Origin: Miscanthus floridulus
Taxonomy: Eukaryota; Streptophyta; Magnoliopsida; Poales; Poaceae
Assembly: GCF_019320115.1 (NCBI RefSeq)
Contig: NC_089585.1
Coordinates: 142,457,600-142,521,599, forward strand
Direction of reading: 5' to 3'
DNA: 64,000 nt
Part shown: positions 24,801-35,039 of the stretch, piece by piece
Layout of the letters: each line of letters opens with the position of its first letter
Position numbering within the stretch: position 1 is the stretch's first letter
The notes under the pieces: generated by a model
Database searches by the model: none
Seen by the model: only the letters and a program-made list of their open reading frames with translations
Told to the model about the DNA's origin: nothing
Position numbers and translations under genes: made by a program

Positions 24801-26369
24801 CACACTTTAGACTCATGAACGGATCTGTGAGTTCTCCTCTCCCTCGCTTTATCCTCTCTCACTTAGGAACCACCGTGGCACACGAACGTGCTTAGCGAAA
24901 AGGAAGAAGGAGGAGGAGCAGCAATTGGAGAATAGGCGAAGGATTGGGACGAAAACCCTCTCACTTCCCCTATTTAAGGAGGAGACGTGGCAGTTGGAGA
25001 AAGGCAAAGGATTGGGGCAAAAACCCCTCTCCCTTCCCCCATTCAATGCGGATGGGATGCGATGGGACACGTCCTGACTGATGGGATGTGCCCTGCCCAA
25101 CAAAATGATGCCTGGTTAGACGGGACATGGCCTCCCCAAGCTGAACTTGGAACAACCCAACGATGGGATCCCCATCAAGGAGAGACCAACAGGCTTCCTA
25201 AGTCGATCGGATGGCTCAAGCGACTGTCGAGAGACAGGTAAGGAGCAGTCAGACGCCCCATGTGGGCCATGCCATCTCCATCATGAACGATAAACACTGA
25301 TCCCATTCGGACATATCCAATAAGAACTCCTCAAACCCGTAACTCAAGTCATCAAGGTAACTTTACCAAACGTTCTTACTTTATTTTTTGATACATGATC
25401 ATTCATTTCATCCATTCTCATACACGCATTCGCACATTCATTCATACAATCATTCATTCATCCCATACATTCAAAGCATCGTATATGCAATTAATGCATC
25501 ACAACGCTTCATGTTGCATCATGAGGCGGTAGTTGCCTCATTCAACATGAGCAATGACCGACTGGGGTTCGAAGGTCGACCCATGAAGGGCATGAGGCCG
25601 CCTCATGTTAAACAGAGCTAGGGGAGAAAACACAAATGAGCCCTAGCGGCCCTCGCTTGATCTGCCTAGAAGCAGACAGGGTCATCTCAACCTTCTTGTT
25701 CGATCCTAACCTCGAGCCATGCCCATAGAATCTCCATCGAGGGGAGGCCAGTGGGCCACCTAAGTCGGTCTCCGGAACGACCCGGGCATATGTCGGGAGG
25801 CGGGTTAAGGAGCATTGGAATGCCACATGAGGGCTATGCCGACCCCATCATGAACGACGGACCCAGATTCCGCTCGAACGTGCCCGTTAGTGAGCTCACC
25901 GAGTGCGTCACTCAAGCCATCGAGGCAAGCGACGTTAGCTCAGCCTCTCCGATTGCAAAAACCATAGACAGGATAACGCACAGAACTAGACCTACCCCTA
26001 CCAAACCCAACAGGGCTTAGGGGCTCAGGTCGCCCGACGCTGACTCGGAAAATCAATCGACCGCGTAGGTCACGGGCGGGACAAACACGGGCGAACACCC
26101 CAAGCGGTAGAAACACAAAAATCTATGGCCCAGAAAAGAGTACCAAGATGCTCAGCCTCCAACCGACTCACCAGTCGGACGCAGGCTTAGGGGCTACACC
26201 CACCGGGTGCGCTCACGCGTACCCGTCGGCAAGTCAAACCCCCCTAGATGATTCTACCCAAATCACCCTAGGGCTCGGGGGCTACACCCATCGGGTGCGC
26301 TCGCACGCACCCAACGTCAAAATGAAAAAGGATGATTCTACCCGAATCGCCTAGGGGCTTAGGGGCTCC
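24801..26369. other. Gypsy-A 3' untranslated region and polypurine tract
   Basis: No coding domain. Near 24930-25060 a phrase of the type GGCGAAGGATTGGGACGAAAACCCCTCTC appears twice. At about 26185-26330 a phrase GGGGCTACACCCACCGGGTGCGCTC occurs twice, in diverged forms. The end at 26351-26369 (CTAGGGGCTTAGGGGCTCC) directly precedes the 3' LTR and is the polypurine tract that would prime plus-strand synthesis. Confidence 0.6.
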
Positions 26370-27557
26370 TATCGGGTTTGTAAACCCGAGGTCCCTAATG
26401 GACCTACTTCCCAGTGAAAGCTCAGCCCAATAGACGACATTGCGAACGATGCGGAACTCCTGGGCTGGCCTAGATACCTAAACGACAGGCCAAAAGAGCA
26501 ATCCAGTCTCTGACCAGAAGGCCTGGCCAAGGAAGGAACAACACTCGTTTTCGACTTTGACCCGCTTCTCCAACTGGAAGGCCTAGCCAATGAAGGAACG
26601 ACGCTCGCCTCTGACTCCGACTCCGACCCGCTTCTCCCACAAGAAGGCCTGGCCAAGGAAGGAATGATGCCCACCTCTGACTCTGACCCGCCTCTCCAAT
26701 CAGGAGTACACCGAACCTCTGCTTACAGCTCTTCTCCAACTGGTGCGGTCGGAGCCGATTGGGAAACAACCGAATGGGGACGCTCGCTCGGTAAGGACCC
26801 AAAAGAATCAGGCGGAGCAAGTAAGACAGGGTGCTCAAGTCAAATGCAATACCAAGAACCGTACCCTGCACACCTACAGGACAGTACTGTCAGGTCATGT
26901 TAGAAGGGTACTTTATAACCTTCTAGACCTGTCAGAACAACGAACAGTGTTGTGGGCACCGACATTTGTCCTACAATATGGTAGGCGGCGATATTTGCCA
27001 TACCAGAAGAACACGATGGAACCAACCAAATGCATCTAGGCGCCAACCGTATTGTGGGTGCCGACAAACCATCTTGTACCCGATGGCGTGGGCAACAAGA
27101 CTATGTAGCACACACACTCTCTCTCACTTGTAAGGTCGTCCCCTTCATCTATAAAAGGGGATGCGCCCTCTCCCAACAGAGGAGGAACGATTCAGCGGAC
27201 AAACAGCAGACGGATCATTCCGATTCACTCTCTGCTAGCTTTAGATATTCTAAAGCTAGACAGAGCACACGTTCGAACACTGAGCGCACGTAGGAGCTCC
27301 CGTCACTCTCGGCCCTTCAGTCTAGAATCCGACTAGACCATTTGTACCCCCCCATCTTACTCTCACTCGTTTGTAACCCCACAGCAAACTTTGAGCACCT
27401 GGGCTCAGGAATAAAGTCACCGACTGACTCAAACTGGACATAGGACACGTTGCCTGAACCAGTATAAACCCTGTATCATTTAGTGCTAGGCCACATCCGA
27501 TCACAACTTACGGCAAAACGACAAATATTTACTTGTTGGTCACTTTCTGCACTGACA
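26370..27557 (+). repeat. 3' LTR of Gypsy-A
   Basis: Starts TATCGGGTTTGTAAACCCGA, so the terminal TG has mutated to TA, and ends GCACTGACA before the TSD CATAG. The length equals the 5' LTR. The tandem unit at 26512-26700 has a 6-bp expansion (an extra CTCCGA) in its second copy. TATA box TATAAAAG at 27150-27157. Confidence 0.92.
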
Positions 27558-27685
27558 CATAGATTCACCAAAACTCATGGAATTCTATCAGTTTAACCCC
27601 TATTCTATGTTGGTGATTCCTTTTATACCCTTTTTCATGTTTAGTTGATGGTTAATATTGGTTGATAACTACCGTCAACAGCGAC

Positions 27686-29532
27686 CCGCCGGATGTTGCC
27701 GTTTTTGCGATGTGGAGGTCTCTTAGAAAAAAGAACCCCCATGACTCTTCTATAGCACAGGGCAAGGGGGTAGCATCGTCTACTCCAAATGCTAAGGCCA
27801 ATAAGCCCAAGGAAACAATCTTTGCTGGAAATCACCGAATGAGCAAAGCCTTGGTGAGCATTGATTTAGTTAAAGAGATGATGGAGCAAAACATTGTCGA
27901 ATGCCCCTATGATTACGTGCCAGGCAAGGAATTCCTACCTGATTTTGCCCTAGAATGCAATGATAGATTGTCATACATGAGGGTATTTCAGAAGTGGTAT
28001 TTGTGGGCGGTCAAACTCAGCATAGAGGGAGTGTCGTTCACTTACCCAGCTAGGGACATATTCGGTCATGAGAATGTAGACTTTCAGAAATTGACCATGC
28101 CTTTCGAAGACATTCAATTTTTATACCGCCAGAAGAGACTCGACTTAAGTCAGCTTACCCTATGGTGCCTGTAAGTAGTGTGTGCTTATTAAACTCATCG
28201 TCATATTTGCTTATATGTGCTTGTGTGCTATCCTGTTAACCACACATGTGTCATACTTTCATGTAGCAAAGAGTGTATGGATTCTGCCAAGTTGAATGCG
28301 AGGAACGCATACCTTGACCCAAATTACATTTGTGAGGCAAGACATGCTGGACCTCTGTTTTGGAGTAGTGGTGATCCTGCACTTAAGGGTTTGAAGGGCC
28401 AGGCGACAGCAGAAGTTGTGAAGGCTGCGCACACCCGAGCAAAGAATGAAACTGCATTATATGTCGGGAAGGCGTTCTTAGCTCATCAGGGATGGCAATA
28501 TATAGAAGCCCTGTACCACTTCAAGTAACATCGACTAGTATCTTTTTTCATGTTATTTGATAGATGGTTTATATATATTCACCATTATCTTTTTTTGTAC
28601 TAATTAATGCAGCGATCACTTCATCTTAGCAACCATCAATTTGAGAGCTGGCCGCATAATCATCTTTGACTCTATGAGAAAGGATCAAAAATCGTTCCAA
28701 GGTTTTCTCAGCGTGTTACAAACGTAAGTAATTATTCGTAGTTTATTACTTGTGAAACTAAGTTTTCTGTCAGAATTAGCTTATGTTCAAGTCTCGATAG
28801 AATTACTTCTTTGCAATGTTTGTCCTTGTTAACTAATGAATCAGATCTCGATGACAATAATAAAGTTGTTCATTAAATAGCACCTACAGATATTTCGGAA
28901 GATACATATTTTTCATCCCATTATTTTCCACATGAAAGTGACTATTTTGTTCATTAAACGGCGTCAATAGATATTATGTAAAAAATGGTGGCCCGCATGA
29001 CCCAACGAAGAAGGATAGGATGACTGTCTCTCTACATCCATGGGTATGACCATTTTCAAACTCAAATAGCGAGAATATTGATTATGTGGAACAATGTGTT
29101 TCACTGTATTATTTGTCTTTTGCATGTCACCGACCTCCGGTGCTCGAGGCAGCCTCCCAGAAGCGTGCTTTGTGGCTACTATGCATGTCAATGGATGAGG
29201 GCCAACGGACGTTACTACAATAACCCTGAAGACGTAAGTCGATCTATCGGACCATATCATATGCATATGTCCATTATTATAAATCTAGCTAATAATTGTT
29301 CCTCATTTGTTACGTGCAGCATGCTCCGTTGAGGCCAAACGAAATGATTTCCCAAGCCGATGTTCAACAAGTTCAAAATGATTTTTGCAAGTTCTTGATC
29401 CGGGAGGTTGTTAATCTGGGGGGTTTGTTCTTTGATCCTGATTCGGAGTATGCGACACATCCAAAGTATGAGCATCTTCGTGCTGCCACATCGAAGCCCT
29501 TCTTTCATTTGCTTGGGCCCAGGCACACATAA
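27686..29532 (+). pseudogene. CACTA-1 TNP1-like gene with C-terminal Ulp1-like (C48) protease domain
   Basis: Coding sequence resumes after the solo LTR (PPDVAVFAMWRSLRKKNPHD). Likely exons: 27686-28169, about 28268-28525, 28613-28720, about 28975-29043, about 29128-29233 and 29320-29532 (TAA). Most borders are GT-AG; the fourth exon's borders are uncertain. Later exons form a Ulp1/SENP-like fold: DHFILATINLRAGRIIIFDS supplies the His and Asp, and [17 protein letters not shown] supplies the Gln and nucleophilic Cys. It ends in LLGPRHT. Ulp1 enzymes process or remove SUMO, and such domains are common in plant CACTA proteins. The catalytic residues look intact here, but the 5' part of the gene is separated by 20 kb of insertion, so I call the unit a pseudogene. 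Residual expression of the 3' part is possible. Confidence 0.7.
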
Positions 29533-29734
29533 TGTTGCTTTGTAGTTTAAATGTCAATTTCAGACCTTGTGCCATAAATATTTTGTTGATGATGTGTGTA
29601 TACTAGTTTACTCTGACTCAGTACTATTTATATATGAAGTTAATTTAAATCATTTGCAATTGGGTCTGAAATTTGGTGGGAAAACACGATTTCAAATATG
29701 GCGGGAAGTTTCGAATTCAAAAGTTTAAAACTGA

Positions 29735-29844
29735 TTTTCACAGGCGGTTTGATTTGCCGCCTCTAAAAATACATTTTCAGGGGCAATTGCACTGCAACAG
29801 CCGTCCTTGCTAAAAGGATTTGAGGGGCGGTTGCATTGCAATAG

Positions 29845-29898
<54 letters not shown>

Positions 29899-30240
29899 GA
29901 GAAAATTGTTTAGAGGCGGTTGTCGTAATAAAACCGCCCCTAAAAATTGAACTTTAGAGACGGTTGTCGTATCACCACCGCCTCCGAAGATAGATCTTTA
30001 GAGGCGGTTGTCTTAAGTCAACCGCCCCTGAAGATAGAGCTTCTGAGGCGGTTGTCTTAATGGAACCGACCGTGAAGATGGCATTTTCAGGGACGGTTTT
30101 CCTAACGGAACCGCCTCTAAAGATATATCTTCAGGGGCGATTAAAAGCCCGTCGCTAGAGCTGCTCCATCTTTACAATCGATGGGTCAGTAGCGGCTGGG
30201 CAAACCGCCCCTGATAATCACATTTAGCCGCCCCTAAAGT
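29735..30240. repeat. Right subterminal repeats of CACTA-1
   Basis: Alternating GAGGCGGTT / AACCGCCTC units match the left end and are often paired around 15-20 bp spacers. The array is broken by a 52-base C homopolymer at 29845-29896. Confidence 0.8.
29845..29896. repeat. Poly-C run, 52 bases
   Basis: An uninterrupted run of 52 C lies between AATAG and GGGAG, where other units of the array have a short GCCCC. It may be a real G4/i-motif-prone tract or a gap-fill/assembly artefact. Confidence 0.95.
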
Positions 30241-30257
30241 GTATTACCGTAGTAGTG

Positions 30258-30489
30258 CTAGCGGCCGGTGCCGCCTTCACGTCTGTAGCTGCCGACCTGC
30301 CGTCATGGACACCTACAGTTCTCTGCCTTGACATATCAGAAGATTGATTAATGTAGGTATACAATTATTTATTTTTAAAGATTGATTACGATCTAAAAAA
30401 GTCTGGTTAATATAATCTGTTTTGCATATTTATAAAAATTATTCTGACCTCTCTTTCAACTACATATTTCTAAAAAGTAATCTACTCTT
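30258..30489. other. Short intergenic spacer, nothing recognised
   Basis: Flank of CACTA-1, AT-rich after 30340. No gene or repeat identified. Confidence 0.5.
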
Positions 30490-30870
30490 ATCCGACTCGG
30501 CATGGGTTAACACTCCTGCTTGCTTGGACTCGGCTGGGCAGCTCGCGGCTTGCATCAAATCGACTAGGTCAGCGGCTAAGGTTTGGGCAAGGCGTAACAG
30601 GGCGCCACACTTCATAATTCCTAATTGCAAATTCCTAATACAACTTTTTGATTCCTTTGAGGAGGATCGGGCACTCTCATCTGCTGAATTTCAGGTTCGA
30701 AAGGCTTGTCATGAAACTCTTGCTCAAGCTCTCAAGGAGAGGGCAGCCTTCTGGAGGCAGAGAAGTAAGCATCGAGCTATTCTCGAGATGGGGATGAGAA
30801 CACAGTGTTTCACCATGCCCAGGCAACAATGCGTAGAAGGCACAACAACATTCGTACATGCCTAGCTGTG
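30490..30870 (+). pseudogene. LINE (L1-type) ORF2 fragment
   Basis: The translation carries the region just before the reverse transcriptase of plant L1 elements: IKSTRSAAKVWARRN, then FEEDRALSSAEFQVRKAC and ERAAFWRQRSKHRAILEMG. After a frameshift near 30795 the expected GDENTVFHH..RRRHNNI pattern follows. It is 5'- and 3'-truncated with no poly-A tail or TSD seen. It directly precedes the RC-A fragment. Confidence 0.65.
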
Positions 30871-30981
30871 GAGGCTAGAACGACATTATTTTGGGGACGG
30901 AGCGAGTATATATTATTCCCATATTAGCGCGTCGTGCGTTGCGTGCGACGGTGCTCGCTGCATCGATGGCTATGTGCTTAA

Positions 30982-31906
30982 TTAATAGGCCCTGGCAGAG
31001 GCGAGCATGGAGATGCCGTCCCGGCGGTTGTCGCCGAACCTTGCGACGGCGCAGTCGGTGGCGAAGATATCCGAGGAGAGGTACTCGGCCGCGCCGCCCA
31101 TGACAGGAATCCTGGAGGTGACGCTGAGCCGGCTGACGTAGTCGGAGCGGTAGGTCTGCCCGAGCACGCCGTGCACGTCGTCGGTGAGGTCGAGGAACCT
31201 GAACCCGAGGTCCAGGTGCGCGAGGCAGTCGTCCTCCGCCACCACGCCGTAGCCGTGCACGCGGGAGTCCTCCTCGCTGACGGGCACGACGTTGGCCACG
31301 ACGTCGAGCACCCCCTCGAGGCGCACCCGCACGCCGTTGGTCGCGGCCGTCCTCGTGACGGTGAGCGCAGGCGCGGCGGCGGGCCGCCACGCGGCGCCGG
31401 TGTGCGCCGGGATGGCGACGCGCTCGCCGTCGAAGGCCAGGTCGAGGCGGTTGACGTCGCTGCCGCTCCACCTGGCGGTGTTGTGGGCGCCCACGTAGAG
31501 GCGGTGGTGCGCGAAGCGGATGCCGAGCGCCTGGATCCAGGTGAAGTCGCGGCTCATGGCGGGGTCGCGCCTGCCGATGAAGTGCGCGTTGATGTGGAGG
31601 CCGGCGTCGGTGAAGACGCAGAAGTCCCGGTCCTTGCTGCCGTGGAAGTAGAAGGTGTTGCCGTCGCCGCCCGTGAACCGCGGGTCGCCGCACGTCATGC
31701 CGGGGTAGAAGTCGCAGACTTGCATGCGTTGGAAGCAAGTTAAGAGCTAGTCGGACTTTTGGACGGCGGCGGGCGCGGCAGATCTAGTGCAATAGTGTAG
31801 TTTGTACGTACTGCAGTAGGTCTTGCAGCCGGGGCAGACGACGATGCACTGGTCGGGGCAGCGGGACTCGCACCTGGCCATGCACCCTGGCTGCTTCGTC
31901 TTGGAC
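30982..31906 (-). pseudogene. RC-A: 5'-truncated root-cap-domain gene copy
   Basis: Exon 2 (31718-30982) is fully open and encodes a root-cap-type domain: CGDPRFTGGDGNTFYFHGSK, DLGFRFLDL, VLGQTYRSDYVSRLS and LSSDIFATDCAVARF. The 3' end of exon 1 (about 31904-31812) keeps the Cys array (CMARCESRCPDQC). Identity with RC-B stops abruptly at 31904; the next codon upstream in frame is TAG. The signal peptide and the first ~65 residues are missing. Differences from RC-B in exon 2 are substitutions and whole-codon indels (for example RWSGSDV versus RWSSDV), with no frameshift. It is a tandem duplicate of RC-B that has lost its 5' end. An internal ATG before ARCESRC could start a cytosolic form, but expression is doubtful. 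Confidence 0.75.
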
Positions 31907-32889
31907 TAACAGAACGGGGCTTACACCTGTGGCGCACCTTTTTTTTTCTCCTTTTTTTTTGGTGAGTTCCCTCTTCTCCCAATTCATATCATAACAAGGA
32001 AGTATTTAATGATGAATACCACTTGAGCCATGTAACTCCGACAGCTGCAATGGGTATGGTTAATCAAATCCCTTGCACTTAATAGGTAGGAAAACAAACT
32101 CCTTTGTCTCAACGTCTGAAACAATTAATAATGATCGGAAATGCTACAGGGCGTCCGTTCGGACACCACCCCACTACACTTCTGTTGTGCGCTTGCTCGT
32201 TTTTTTATTACCGTATATCCGCGCAACTTCCGTCTCTTCCGCAGCGCCGGTTGGATAAAGAAAGGAGAAGGAGACAAGAGACCTGCTCCGCTCTACTCCG
32301 TGCGTCGACGGTCACCCCGCCTGCTCATGCTCCGTCGGTCGCCCCGCTGCTCCTGCTCCGCGGCCCGCTCCGCCGTCGACGGTCACCCATCGCTGCTCCT
32401 TTCCTGCTCCACCGTGTCGCCCCGCTACTTCCTGCTGCTGCTTCTGCTCTACGGCCCGTTTCGCCGGACGATGCGAGCACCGTCGCGCCCACGGGTGGCG
32501 ACTGTTCCCTCGGCCGCCAGCTAGCCAGTGAGGCCGCCTCGCAAGGAGAAGCGTCGGCCCCTCCGACCTCACCTCCTGCTACAGCTGCGGCGCCCCGATG
32601 CAGACGGCGGAGGAGGCTGCACCGAGATACGATGCATGTTGCAAGCATACATTTCAAATGTTTCAGATGTTTTAGAGGTATGTTGCAAGCGTTTAATAAC
32701 GATGTTGCAAAAGTAGATCGGGATGTTGCACATGTTGCAATGGACTATACATATATGTTTTAAGTGTATGTTCCAGATGTTTCATCTGTTTCATATGTAT
32801 GTTGCAAATGTTTAATTTGGATGTTACAAAACTAGATCAGGATGTTGTATATATATGCAAGTGTTTCAGGTGTACACTGCCGGAGACAG

Positions 32890-33230
32890 CTTCTTTGTCG
32901 AGTATCCCAGGCTTTGCCGAGTGCTTTTTATCGGGCACTCGGCAAAGAGGCTGTTTACCGAGTGCCAGAGATAAAGCACTCGGCAAACAACTGACACTCG
33001 GCAAACAATAACACTCGGCAAAAATGTATTTGCCGAGTGTTATTCTCCTGACACTCGGCAAAGGGCTGCCGCCGTTAACGGCTGGCAACCGCCATTAACC
33101 CTTTGTCGAGTGTCTTCTTCTGACACTCGGCAAAGCGGTGATTTGTCGAGTGTTATTTTTTTGATACTCGGCAAAGCGGTGATTTGCCGAGTGTCATTAT
33201 ATGACACTCGGCAAACCATATTTTTTTTTA
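32890..33230. repeat. Left subterminal repeat array of CACTA-2
   Basis: About fifteen copies of TTTGCCGAGTG, or its complement, occur in both orientations with spacers of 5-25 bp. Some units read TTTGTCGAGTG, a C-to-T variant. The matching right array is at 38255-38765. Confidence 0.85.
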
Positions 33231-34215
33231 CTTTTGACCTCCAAACTTTTTCTACAGTCCTCATACAATACCTGGTGCTCCATGTTCCAATGTGGCACAT
33301 TTCTCGGACTTTTTCTATATTTCTTTAATTTATTTCATTTAATTGAATTTTCTTGGATAATTCAAATTATAACGGCTAGTCATTCGAATAATGAAAAAAA
33401 TGAATGGAAAAAATGATATTCATGTTTTTTTAGTATAATGTGAGGCCGTATCCAGGACCAGACCACCAATTTCGAACATCTTGTTCACGAAACATGACCA
33501 CGAACTCGCGGTCGAGTTTTTTTAAATTCTATTAAAAGCAAACGAAGTCCAAAAATCATGAAACTTGTCAAGATGTCATGATATCATATGTGGAGGCTGT
33601 GATAAAAATTTGAGAAGGTTTCGCGCAAGTTGTCACGTACGATGCTTGCAAACCGAAGAATCTCCGAAGAAGTTTCATGATTTCGTGAAGAGGCCGACAA
33701 GGTGGTAAGCATCGTACGTGACAACTTGTGTGAAACCTTCTCAAATTTTTATCACAGCCTCCACATATGATATCATGATATCTTGACAAGTTTCATGATT
33801 TTCGAACTTCGTTTGCTTTTTATAGAATTTAAAAACAACTCGGCCGCGAGTTCGTGGTCATGTTTCATGAATAAGATGTTCGAAATCGGTGGTCTGGTCC
33901 TGGATACGGCCTCACACTATACTAAATAACATGAATATCATTTTGTCATTCATTTTTTCATTATTCGAATGACTAGCAGTTATAATTTGAATTATCCAAG
34001 AAAATTCAATTAAATGAAATAAATTAAAGAAATATAGAAAAAGTCCGAGAAATATGCCACATTAGAACATGGAGTACCAGGTATTGTATGAGAACTGCAG
34101 AAAAAGTTTGGAGGTCAAAAGTGAAAAAAATATGGTTTGCCGAGTGTTATAAAGTGACACTCGGCAAATCACCGCTTTGCCGAGTGCCAGGACGTATGAC
34201 ACTCGGCAAAGACTT
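33135..34215. repeat. Long inverted repeat (about 500-bp arms) in CACTA-2
   Basis: The left arm runs from about 33135 to 33649 and ends GTTGTCACGTACGATGCTT. The right arm runs from 33707, AAGCATCGTACGTGACAAC, to about 34215. The spacer is about 57 bp. Matching landmarks include the TTTGACCTCC and GTATCCAGGACCAGACCACC complements. Arms are nearly identical by eye, with scattered differences and a few small indels. A transcript through it would fold into a long duplex. Confidence 0.88.
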
Positions 34216-34417
34216 TTTAAAAAAAAAACCCTCTTTGCCGAGTGCCAGGACAGGTGACACTCGGCAAAGAATTAAAAAAATTAAAAAACAAACTTTGCCG
34301 AGTGCCAGATCGGGGCACTCGACAAAGCGGGGATTTAACCCCTTGGCCCAGCCGGCCCACACACACCGCACACACGCACACCCGCGGCAGCGCCGCCGCC
34401 CCCGCCCGTGCCATGCC

Positions 34418-34520
34418 GCTGGAGGAGGAGGAGAAAGAGAGGAGGAGAGGAGGAAGAAGGAGGAAGAGGAGGAGGAGGAAGGAGGAAGGAGGAAGGAGGA
34501 GGAGGAGGAGGAGACGCCCC
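34418..34520 (+). repeat. GGA/GAA purine-rich microsatellite
   Basis: Low-complexity GGAGGAAGG tract just downstream of the long inverted repeat. Open frames here are compositional and not supported as genes. Confidence 0.7.
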
Positions 34521-35039
34521 TTCACCACCGCTGCCCTACGACGCCCACTAGGTATACCCTACCGTCATCGTCGTCGTAGTATTACTAGTAGTTGCGGTAG
34601 TAGTAGTGGTAGAGTAGCAGTGGTGCTAGTCGTAGGAGTGGTTGTGACATTGTTATATATATGTGGTTGGATATAATCTTGTGCATGTCGGCCATCGTGC
34701 CGTTCATATATATGTGCATGTCGACCATCGTGCAGTTGGTTTTCTTGCAGGTTTTGAAAACCTCACCGTGCAGGGGAGGTGCTGCCGAAATTTTGTATTG
34801 ATATTTTTATGTTTTTTTTGCAGAGAAGAGCCCGTCGGAGCGGAGCCAGAGTACCTCGGCGACCCCGATCGCCTTCCTCGCCGCTGCGGGTCTGCCTGCA
34901 CCACGTCGCCTCGCCACTGCACCGACCCACTAGCCTGACTCCACCACCACCCAAGGTATAACACCTCTTTCTGTATCATGGTCGTAGATCACGTAACCCA
35001 GTTAGGCGTCTCCCGTTCGAAAGAGATACGGTTGGAAAT

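Larger units (their letters stand above)
8641..27557 (+). mobile_element. Gypsy-A: Tat-lineage LTR retrotransposon
   Basis: Two LTRs of 1188 bp bound the element (8641-9828 and 26370-27557), with perfect TSDs CATAG at 8636-8640 and 27558-27562. Internal order is primer-binding site, gag, protease, reverse transcriptase, RNase H and integrase on the plus strand, then a minus-strand extra gene (about 21000-24800) and a purine-rich tract before the 3' LTR. This order and the antisense gene are typical of the Tat group of plant Gypsy elements. Coding sequence has many stops and frameshifts, and the RT is split by Gypsy-C. About 20 of the first ~150 LTR positions differ, mostly transitions, so the insertion is not recent. 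Confidence 0.9.
7507..27680 (+). mobile_element. Solo LTR interrupted by Gypsy-A
   Basis: The segments 7507-8640 and 27563-27680 join to one sequence of about 1.25 kb that starts TGTTGGTATTTGTTAACGC and ends ACCGTCAACA. Both outer flanks are GCGAC (7502-7506 and 27681-27685), a perfect 5-bp TSD. No second LTR or internal region is seen, so this is a solo LTR left by recombination between the LTRs of an earlier element, unrelated to Gypsy-A. It sits inside the linker of the CACTA-1 coding region. Small ORFs within it show no known domain. Confidence 0.85.
5075..30257 (+). mobile_element. CACTA-1: defective CACTA (En/Spm) transposon with nested insertions
   Basis: The left end starts CACTACTACGAAAAATCATT; the right end reads as the complement of CACTACTACGGTAATACAC. 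Flanking triplets are CCA and CTA, a 3-bp TSD with one mismatch. Both ends carry arrays of a GAGGCGGTT / AACCGCCTCTGAA motif, the subterminal repeats of this superfamily. Inside are a broken TNP2-type transposase (5873-7310), a proline-rich linker in one frame of 7290-7480, and a Ulp1-like protease gene (27686-29532). A solo LTR and everything inside it (7507-27680) split the coding part. Removing that block leaves about 5 kb. Frameshifts make it non-autonomous. Confidence 0.85.

Noticed and set aside
30891..31743. Long plus-strand and alternative-frame ORFs over RC-A
   Set aside because: They are GC-rich shadows of the minus-strand root-cap exon, which has conserved motifs and a paralogue with the same frame.
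32104..32763. 219-codon ORF in the Mutator-like element as a captured host gene
   Set aside because: Arg/Pro/Ala/Ser low-complexity translation, no known domain, several equally long frames in the same GC-rich stretch.
34088..34676. ORFs rich in Glu/Arg/Lys across the GGA microsatellite
   Set aside because: Translation of a purine repeat and of TTTGCCGAGTG units; no coding evidence.
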